64,000 bases of DNA, taken from NCBI GenBank assembly GCA_036435485.1, contig CM071595.1, positions 108,616,580 to 108,680,579 of the forward strand. The letters are read 5' to 3'. Positions within the stretch are counted from its first letter, which is position 1, and every line of letters begins with the position of its first letter. Source of the DNA: Saposhnikovia divaricata (taxonomy: Eukaryota > Streptophyta > Magnoliopsida > Apiales > Apiaceae). The notes beneath the pieces are model-generated. The model ran no database searches. It saw only the letters and a list, made by a program, of their open reading frames with translations, and was not told where the DNA came from. A program made the translations under genes and the position numbers. Of this stretch, positions 56,695-64,000 are shown piece after piece.

Positions 56695-57710
56695 TGTTAG
56701 GAATATGTTGTACTTGATGATAACTTCACAATCAATCAAATTGTATAAGGTTTTGTAGCTGTCAACGGATGAGGATTTATAACTCTATCCGTTGACAGGT
56801 AGCTCATCAACGGATGAGGTTTTGTAGCATACTGCAAGTATCTCTATGTTATCAGTTGATAGTGTTTTTATCCACAGTCATGTTGACTATCAACGGATAG
56901 GCAGAATAGGGTAGCCAATTGTAAATAAGCTATGCTATGTAATTCTGTCTAAGTGAAAGTGTATCAACAGATGAAGACAAAACTCTATCAACGGATACAA
57001 CTCAAATCCACTCTATCAACGGATACAGCTCAAGTTTCAATATCAACGGATACCGCTCAATACATCATCAACGGATGTCAGTGTACAATATCAATGGATA
57101 ATCATTGACACTGTCTTCTATGATTAGCTGGGGATTAGCAGTTGATAAGGACATGTTTGACTGACAGATCACATGGGTTGATAGTAGATACAAAAAGCAG
57201 TATGGCAGCCATACTTTGGAAACACAGAAGAAAGAAGCATTCCATTTACACTATGAATACAAGAAAGGTGCAGGAGACATGTCTGAACACAAGGACAACC
57301 TTTCGGCTACATGTGTATTTGGAGTGTAGTAGCAAGTCAACTAGAATTAGATTAATATTATCTTATTCCAGTAGTACTTGTAAAACTTGGGATTTATAAC
57401 CAAGTGTAGCAACTCTTTGTAGGTTAAGAAAACAGATATATTTTGCTTAGGGTTTCTATTGAATATTCTTAGAAAGCAAAGAGTTGTAAAACAGAAGCTA
57501 TGTACTTTTGTATCACAGAGTTTTCTTCGAATAAAAGCTTCAGGTGGTGCATTTAACCGCCTGATTTTTTATGTGTTTGTGCATTAATCTTTTTACAAGC
57601 AATTATCTAAGTATAGATTTCTGGAGTTCTTATCAGAAATTTATAAATATCAAGAATTGTATTCAACCCCCCCTTCTACAATTATACAAGTGTGTAATCT
57701 GGGAATAACA
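56695..57710 (+). repeat. 5' LTR of SIRE-like Copia element B
   Basis: A 1,016-bp block starting TGTTAGGAAT and ending GGGAATAACA, followed after two bases by a Met-tRNA primer site. A TATA-like TTTATAA lies at 57391-57397. U3 holds eight exact TCAACGGAT/ATCCGTTGA words and three near matches between 56762 and 57099. The 3' LTR is absent because a CACTA element interrupts the RT. Confidence 0.92.
56762..57099. repeat. Repeated TCAACGGAT word in the LTR of element B
   Basis: Exact copies at 56762, 56807, 56890, 56988, 57016, 57043 and 57068, inverse at 56787; near copies at 56852, 56964 and 57091. Spacing is irregular (25-98 bp), closer to a regulatory cluster than to a minisatellite. Confidence 0.95.
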
Positions 57711-57712
57711 AT

Positions 57713-57724
57713 TGGTATCAGAGC
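57713..57724 (+). promoter_or_regulatory. Primer-binding site of element B
   Basis: TGGTATCAGAGC, the exact Met-tRNA primer site of plant Copia elements. Confidence 0.9.
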
Positions 57725-57769
57725 AAGCTTCTAACATATTTGAAGTTTAAAGATCAACACACTTCCAAC

Positions 57770-60169
57770 ATGTCTAAGAAGGATTATGGAGTAAAGATTC
57801 CAGTTCTTGATAGAGAAAATTACTTTCACTGGAAAGTAAAAATGCGTCTACATCTCTCGTCTATTGATGAGGGCTTTGTGGATTGCATTGACAAGGGTCC
57901 TCACGTTCCAATGAAGACAGCAACAAGAGTTGGCCTGGCTGATGATGTGCCTGACACTCTCATTCCCAAACCTGTTTCTGAGTGGAGTCTTGAAGATATT
58001 GCAGAAGTCCACAAAGACAAAAAGACCATGAATATTCTGTTCAATGGTCTAGAAACAGACATGGTTGACAATGTTATTAACTGTACTACCGCCAAGGAAG
58101 TATGGGACACTGTTCAAACCCTGTGTGAAGGAACAGAACAGGTAAGGGAAAACAAGATGCAACTACTAATCCAACAGTATGAACATTTTCACTTTAAGAG
58201 TGGAGAAACATTGAATGATACATTTAGTAGATTTCAAAAGCTACTAAATGGTTTGAAACTGTATGGAAGAATCTATCAAGTTAAAGATTCTAATCTCAAA
58301 TTTCTGAGATCACTGCCCAAGGAATGGAAGCCAATGACTGTTTCTCTAAGAAACACTCAAGAGTACAAGACATTTACTCTTGAAAGGCTCTATGGAACTT
58401 TAAAGACCTATGAGCTGGAAATGGAGCAGGATGAAGAGATTGAGAAGTCTCAAAAGAAAAGTGGGTCAGTTTCACTTGTTGCCAACTTGGAGCAAAAGGA
58501 GGAAAGGACAGAAACTGCTAGTTCTACACCAAACAGGGAGGTTTGTAAAGGTAGAGCAGAATCAAGCAGGAGCAAGGAAAAGGTGTCTGAGGAATTGAAT
58601 GCTCTTCAGCAGGATGAATTGGATGAGATAGATGAGCACTTAGCTTTTCTATCTAGGAGATTCTCTAAGCTGAAATTCAAGAGAAACTTTGGGGTGGCCA
58701 AGCCATTTAACAAGGATTTTTCCACAAGCAACTATGTGGATAAATCCAAAATTAAATGCTACAATTGTGGAATTGCTGGTCACATGATAAGTGAATGCAG
58801 GAAACCTAGATCTGAGAACAAGGGAAAGTCAACTGAGGTTGTTGACTATAAGAAGAAATATTTTGATCTTCTCAGGCAGAAAGGAAAGGCATTCTTGACC
58901 CAAGAGTATGACTGGGCTGTTGATGACAATCATTCTAATGATGATGTTGAGTTAGTCAACCTTGCTTTAATGGCTGATTCTGGAGAGCAGGAAGCAAGTT
59001 CAGCTAGCAATCAGGTATTTTCTACTAATCTCTCTGAGCTCACCAAAGAGGAATGCAATAGTGTTATAGATGAAATGTCTACTGAGCTATATCACTTAAG
59101 TGTTACTCTTAAATCACTTACTAAAGAGAACAATAGGATTAAAGAGTCTAATCTGTTTTTAAGTGATAGAAATGCTGCTCTAGAAACTCAATTTCTAGAA
59201 TTTGAGAAAATGAGAGTTGATTGCAATAATGCTAAAAGTGAACTTGAAGCTGTGTTAAAAAGAGAACTGATTTTAAAAGACCAGCTTGAAAAAGAACAAG
59301 GGATAATTGCTAAATTTCAAAGTTGTAGGAATATTTCTCAAAACATAATAGAAGTTCAGGGAATAGAATCATTTGTGAAGGATACCTGGACTCAAAAGAA
59401 AAAGGAGCTAGAACCTGGCCTTGAGGATCTAGAGACTATTTGTGAATCAACGGATAGTGATCATCCGTTGACAGATGAACCGTCAACGGATGAGAGGTAT
59501 CCGTCGACTAACAAAAAGTTTGTTAGTAAGAAGGAACTTAGGAAACTGGATGTCAAGTATGGTCCAGTCAACAAGAATTTTGTTAGTGGTGAGTGCAGGA
59601 AAACCAAATCCAGTGGAAAGGCTAAGGCAGGTGATTTACACAACAAAAAGGCTGTTGGTAAATCAGATAATGAAAAGGTAGAAATTGAGGATAAAAAGAA
59701 AAAGAACAGAAATGGTAAGATAGGCATCAACAAGAAAAACAATTACTCTCCTGACAAGTTTGCTCCTAGGAAAACTTGTAGTAATTGTAATAGTGTCAAT
59801 CATCTATCTTCTAATTGCAAGATTGTCAACAAGGCTCCTGTTCATGTACCTCAACCAATGCCATGTATGCCTGCAATGCCTGGTTTGTATCAAAATGCTA
59901 GTTTTTCAAATCCATATGTGAACATGCCATATGTGTCTAATCCTTACTTTCAATCTATGAATGTGCCGCAAATGTCATGGAACATACCTAACATGAATAA
60001 TATGTATGCCAATTTTCCACATATGCATGCATCCAATATTCATGCAAATGAGCATTTGTCAAACCCCATCACTCAAGCATCTACACCTAAGTTGAAGAAT
60101 GCTAAGAGTGCAAAGTCAAAGGCTAACAAGAAAGGACCCAAGGAAGCTTGGGTACCAAAATCAACTTGA
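57770..60169 (+). CDS. gag: Gag polyprotein of SIRE-like element B
   Basis: Intact frame of 799 codons from the ATG at 57770 (MSKKDYGVKIPVLDRENYF). It has the same plan as element A gag: particle core (WKVKMRLHL, NVINCTTAKEVWDTVQTL, QQYEHFHFKSGETLNDTF), an acidic/basic linker, a CCHC knuckle CYNCGIAGHMISEC (58759), a coiled-coil region, and a second knuckle CSNCNSVNHLSSNC (59775). A Met/Pro/Asn-rich tail follows (59850-60060). It overlaps pol by about 70 bases, with pol in the +1 frame. Near 59447-59507 it carries three exact TCAACGGAT words and one variant, also dense in this element's LTR. Confidence 0.93.
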   Translation: MSKKDYGVKIPVLDRENYFHWKVKMRLHLSSIDEGFVDCIDKGPHVPMKTATRVGLADDVPDTLIPKPVSEWSLEDIAEVHKDKKTMNILFNGLETDMVDNVINCTTAKEVWDTVQTLCEGTEQVRENKMQLLIQQYEHFHFKSGETLNDTFSRFQKLLNGLKLYGRIYQVKDSNLKFLRSLPKEWKPMTVSLRNTQEYKTFTLERLYGTLKTYELEMEQDEEIEKSQKKSGSVSLVANLEQKEERTETASSTPNREVCKGRAESSRSKEKVSEELNALQQDELDEIDEHLAFLSRRFSKLKFKRNFGVAKPFNKDFSTSNYVDKSKIKCYNCGIAGHMISECRKPRSENKGKSTEVVDYKKKYFDLLRQKGKAFLTQEYDWAVDDNHSNDDVELVNLALMADSGEQEASSASNQVFSTNLSELTKEECNSVIDEMSTELYHLSVTLKSLTKENNRIKESNLFLSDRNAALETQFLEFEKMRVDCNNAKSELEAVLKRELILKDQLEKEQGIIAKFQSCRNISQNIIEVQGIESFVKDTWTQKKKELEPGLEDLETICESTDSDHPLTDEPSTDERYPSTNKKFVSKKELRKLDVKYGPVNKNFVSGECRKTKSSGKAKAGDLHNKKAVGKSDNEKVEIEDKKKKNRNGKIGINKKNNYSPDKFAPRKTCSNCNSVNHLSSNCKIVNKAPVHVPQPMPCMPAMPGLYQNASFSNPYVNMPYVSNPYFQSMNVPQMSWNIPNMNNMYANFPHMHASNIHANEHLSNPITQASTPKLKNAKSAKSKANKKGPKEAWVPKST

Positions 60170-62791
60170 TTTGTTTTTAAAATGTGTGCAGGGAAACAGA
60201 AGGAATCTATGGTACCTAGATAGTGGATGCTCTATGCACATGACAGGAGATTCAACCCTGCTCACAGAGTTCAAGGAAGGAGCTGGCCCTAGAATTACCT
60301 TTGGAGATGACAGCAAAGGATATACTAAGGGATATGGCCTGATTTCAAAAGACAATGTCATCATTGAAGAAGTGGCTTTAGTTGAAGGTTTGAAGCACAA
60401 TTTGCTGAGTGTCAGTCAGATTTGTGACAAAGACTATGAAGTAAAGTTCACAAAAGAAGCCTGTGTTGTTTCTGCCAAGGAAGACAATAGTGTGGTATTG
60501 ACAGGCTTTAGAAAAGGAAATGTTTACATAGCTGACTTCAATTCAGCATGCTCAGAATCCATTACTTGTCTCTTCAGCAAAGCAAGTAAGGATGAGAGTT
60601 GGCTATGGCATAAGAAGCAGTCCCATTTGAATTTTAAAGTTATGAATGATTTGGTAAGAAAGGATCTTTCTAGAGGAATCCCTCAATTGGAGTTTGTCAG
60701 AGATGGGCTGTGTGATGCCTGCCAATTAGGGAAACAAAAGAAATCATCCTTCAAAAGCAAGACAGAGTCATCCATTGTTAAGCCTCTTCAATTGCTGTAT
60801 ATGGACTTATTTGGTCCAGTAAATGTCATGTCTATTTCAAAGAAGAAATACTGTCTGGTGATTGTAGATGATTTTTCTAAGTTCACATGGACCTTCTTCC
60901 TGCACTCCAAGGATTGTGCAAGTGAAATCATCATCAATCACCTCAGAATACTAAACAATGGTTCTGGAGACAGAGTACAAAGAATCAGGAGTGACAATGG
61001 TACTGAATTCAAGAATTCCACAATGAAGATTTTCTGTGAAGAGAATGGAATTGTCCATGAGTTTTCTGCTGCCAGAACACCTCAACAAAATGGGGTTGTT
61101 GAAAGGAAAAACAGAACTCTCATTGAAGCAGCTAGAACAATGTTAAGTGAATCAAGGTTACCAACATATTTCTGGGCTGAAGCTGTCAACACTGCATGCT
61201 TTACTCAGAATATTTCCTTGGTCAATCAAGCTAGAGGAATGACTCCTTATCAGTTATTAACCAACAAGAAACCAACTTTAGCTTTCCTACATGTCTTTGG
61301 ATGTAAGTGTTTTGTGCTAAGGAATCATGGAGATAACTTGGGCAAATTTGAAGCAAAGGCAGATGAAGCTATTTTCATTGGATATGCAGCAGGGAAAGCC
61401 TACAAGGTCTACAATCTAAGAACCAACATTGTTATGGAATCTGTACATGTTGTGTTTGATGATCAAAAGATTCTAGGCCTAAATGATGAAGGTTACCATG
61501 AAAAGTTGGAATTTGAGAATGAAGGTGAAGGAAGAATGTACTATGATGATGATGAGGAAAATGAAGATCATGACCACAGAGATCCACCTAGAGCTGTTAT
61601 ACCAACTAGAAGTGATGCTTACACTGAAAATGAAGCATCCGTTGACAGTCATTCTGCAACATCCGTTGACAGTCATTCTGCAACATCCGTTGACACTATT
61701 AGAGAAGCATCCGTCGACAGGCAAAATGATGCATCCATTGACAGTCAACTTCATAATTCAGCAAGGACAACAAACTCAGGGGGAGTTTCTCAAGGTCAAA
61801 ATTCAATGCTAAATCAACATGATCATGGAAATGAAGCAACCTCATCAAGATCAAACCTTCCACCTGCAAGAAAATGGACTAGAAATCATCCATTTGAGTT
61901 AATCATTGGTGAATCAAATTCAAAAGTCCAAACTAGAAGGGCCACTCAAGCAGAATGTCTATACAGTAGCTTCCTGTCTCAAGAGGAACCTAAGAAAGTG
62001 GAAGATGCCCTTCTAGATCCAGATTGGGTGTTAGCAATGCAAGAAGAGCTAAACCAATTTGAAAGAAATAAAGTATGGAAACTTGTGCCCAAACCTGATG
62101 ATAGAAGTGTCATAGGTACTAAATGGGTTCTCAAGAATAAGACAGATGAAAATGGCATAATTGTGAGGAATAAAGCTAGATTAGTGGCAAAGGGCTACTC
62201 TCAAGAAGAAGGAATAGATTTTGATGAAACTTTTGCTCCAGTGGCAAGACTTGAGGCAATAAGAATCTTTCTAGCCTATGCAGCACATGCCAATTTCAAA
62301 GTCTATCAGATGGATGTCAAAAGTGCCTTTCTAAATGGGGAACTGGAAGAAGAGGTCTATGTCCATCAACCTCCTGGCTTTGAGGATCCAAAATTTCCAG
62401 GATATGTATATCTTCTCATGAAAGCACTTTATGGTTTGAAGCAAGCACCAAGAGCCTGGTATGACACTTTATCTCAATTTCTTTTGGAGAACCACTTCAC
62501 TAGAGGTACAGTAGATAAAACCTTATTTCATAGGAATATTAATGGCTCTTCAATACTTGTTCAAATCTATGTAGATGATATTATTTTTGGGTCTACAGAT
62601 GAGAAGCTTTGCAAAAAGTTTGCCAAACTTATGCAAAGTAGGTATGAAATGAGCATGATGGGTGAATTAACTTACTTTCTTGGCCTACAAGTAAAGCAAG
62701 TTAATGAGGGCATTTTCATAAGTCAAACAAAATATATTTATGATCTCTTAAAGAAATTTGACTTAATGGATTGTACATCTGCTAAAACACC
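60099..62791 (+). pseudogene. pol: Pol polyprotein of SIRE-like element B, cut by a CACTA insertion
   Basis: Open without a stop from inside gag to the insertion point. Domains: protease (YLDSGCSMHMTGD at residue 39), GAG-preintegrase HHCC (about 165-215), integrase with MDLFGPVN near 234, SDNGTEF near 297 and NGVVERKNRTL near 333, then a linker (about 470-600) in which ATCCGTTGA-type words encode SVDSHSAT repeats. RT has QMDVKSAFLNG near 736 and YVDDIIFGS at 824. Translation would end four codons into the CACTA element (62804). RT C-terminal part, RNase H and any third ORF are displaced or lost. No internal stop is seen, so before the CACTA insertion this copy looked competent. Confidence 0.93.
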
Positions 62792-64000
62792 CACTACACC
62801 ATAAAACGGCTATTGCAACAACAGGAAAACATTGCCTTAAGGCCTATATTCGTTGCAGTAGAGTCTATGGCAACAAATTTACAAAATTTGGGCGTTGCAT
62901 CCGGTTGCCTTGCAATAGGTCGATTTAGCAACGTTTTTGATACCATACAGCAACATAATTAAATCATTGCAATAACTTTCAGTAGCAACATTTTAGACTC
63001 TATAGCAACAATTAAAAACTATTGCAGTAGCATAAGAAGGTAATTTATTGACACTTAAAGGCAACATTTTTCAGACCAATTGCAATGATTTTTTATAGAT
63101 TAATGCAACGTATTTTGACCCTATTGTAACATTTTTTTCAAAAAAAAAATTGGTAGGAACATGCTGAAAATGCAGTAAACCAGGCCATTTATAGCCACAA
63201 TCCAAGCATCATTTGCATTTCATAAACCAAGGCAACTTAATGCCAAATATCCAAATGTACCAATACAGGGCTATGACCAACAATTCAAAAACAGCCCATA
63301 ACGACATCAAAAGCAAAATTAAAACGACTAAGGCGCATACATAGCTACGAAACAGTCATGCGCAAATTTAAACATAAGGTACATGGAGTCTACCAACTGT
63401 CAACACATAATTTAAACATAGTGACAGAAACGACTCATTCGTCGTCGTCGTCATGTTCATCTTCATCATCTGCATCATCTCCATTCCCCACATCTGATCC
63501 ATCCTCCTCATCTGATCCATTGCCCTCGTCTGATTCATTGCCCTCGTCTGATCCATCGCCCTCATCTGATCCATCGATATCCGCATCTCCAACTTCCTCT
63601 GCATCAACCTCATCAACAGAACTTGCAGCACACAAATCTTCCACATTGATGTTCAAAGTGGGATTCATTTCACCCAGTTTTTCAAAGATCTTGCTCAGTT
63701 TCTTATTCATCTTTTCCTCCATTTCAGCGGCTAATTCTTCTCTCATCTTGGCTAATTCTGAAGAATCTTGCTCAATTTTTCGCAAAGTATTCTTCGTTTT
63801 TCTTGTTCTGCCATTTCTACCAACAAGCCAATTTGGTCCATGAGCTGCAAGATCAAGCTCAACAATCTGTTCATCCTCATCTGATTGTTCCTGATTTTCA
63901 CCATTTTGTTTTGCCTACAAAATGTTCACAAATTGATTAGTTTGTAAATACTAATGACATAATTCCAAAAAGGTAAAAATGCTATTTGTCACCTTATTCT
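62792..64000. mobile_element. CACTA element 2 (one end, runs off the window)
   Basis: Starts CACTACACCATAAAACGG, which interrupts the RT of element B, and is preceded by ACC as the likely 3-bp target copy. The next 340 bp contain about fifteen GCAAC/TTGCAA-type subterminal words in both orientations, typical transposase-binding repeats. A protein-coding exon lies inward at 63435-63915 on the minus strand, so the end seen here is the 3' end of the element. The other terminus is outside. Confidence 0.85.
63435..63915 (-). CDS. 3' exon of the CACTA element's coding gene (Ptta/En/Spm-like transposon protein)
   Basis: On the minus strand the frame is open from a splice acceptor (TTTTGTAG at 63916-63923) to TGA at 63435-63437. 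It reads an acidic start (QEQSDEDEQIVELDLAAHG), a GPNWLVGRNGRTRKTKN motif, then a helical coiled-coil stretch (KMREELAAEMEEKMNKKLSK), ending in a long Asp/Glu/Gly tail with SDEG repeats. The combination resembles the C-terminal part of plant En/Spm (Ptta) transposon proteins. Upstream exons lie beyond the window, and no DDE catalytic domain is visible here. The Ser-rich frame on the opposite strand is the antisense of the acidic tail. Confidence 0.6.

Noticed and set aside
56762..57099. CRISPR-like array from the repeated TCAACGGAT word
   Set aside because: The words are 9 bp, occur in both orientations at irregular spacing, lie in a plant LTR, and recur in coding sequence. No CRISPR properties.
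63358..63843. Ser/Pro-rich plus-strand frame near the window end
   Set aside because: It is the antisense of the acidic SDEG-repeat tail encoded on the minus strand, which has splice-site and family support.

Overview
This window is nuclear DNA of a flowering plant, most likely a eudicot. It is AT-rich and gene-poor. Almost all of it consists of LTR retrotransposons of plant-typical lineages (Copia SIRE-like, Copia Tork-like, Gypsy Athila-like, Gypsy Tekay-like chromovirus with a chromodomain) plus CACTA-type DNA transposons. An asterid source is possible but cannot be shown from the sequence. No intact cellular gene was found.

Layout. 1-6911: the 3' end of one Copia element, a 1.35 kb LTR, and a decayed Tork-like Copia element cut at its RNase H. 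6912-18824: a SIRE-like Copia element (5' LTR, gag, pol with one stop codon, 2 kb spacer, and a 1,223-codon third ORF), lacking its 3' LTR. 18825-20236: a probable Gypsy LTR on the minus strand. 20237-30014: an island of debris holding a pentatricopeptide-repeat scrap, a complete non-autonomous CACTA element (20698-21662), a plant-mobile-domain pseudogene, tandem repeats, and an exon-by-exon recognisable fragment of a chromomethylase (CMT3-like) DNA methyltransferase gene (25299-26811).

30015-64000 is one deeply nested insertion complex. A minus-strand Copia element (30015-33207) was entered by a Tekay chromovirus (5' LTR from 33208). The Tekay integrase was then split by a complete 11.8 kb Athila-like element on the minus strand (41692-53521), with a perfect 5-bp target duplication and a reading frame that resumes exactly across it. 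The Tekay 3' LTR (from 54412) is broken after 52 bases by a CACTA element (54464 onward). That element contains a second SIRE-like Copia element (56695 onward), whose reverse transcriptase is interrupted by another CACTA element (62792 to the end of the window).

How the parts work together. Each autonomous retroelement carries the usual parts: promoter-bearing LTR, tRNA primer site, gag particle protein, protease-integrase-RT-RNase H polyprotein, and polypurine tract. Most are inactivated by frameshifts, stop codons or later insertions. The most unusual signal is in the two SIRE-like elements. Each carries its own short word (AAACWCTG in one, TCAACGGAT in the other) many times over, in the LTR and again in the gag tail and the pol linker.
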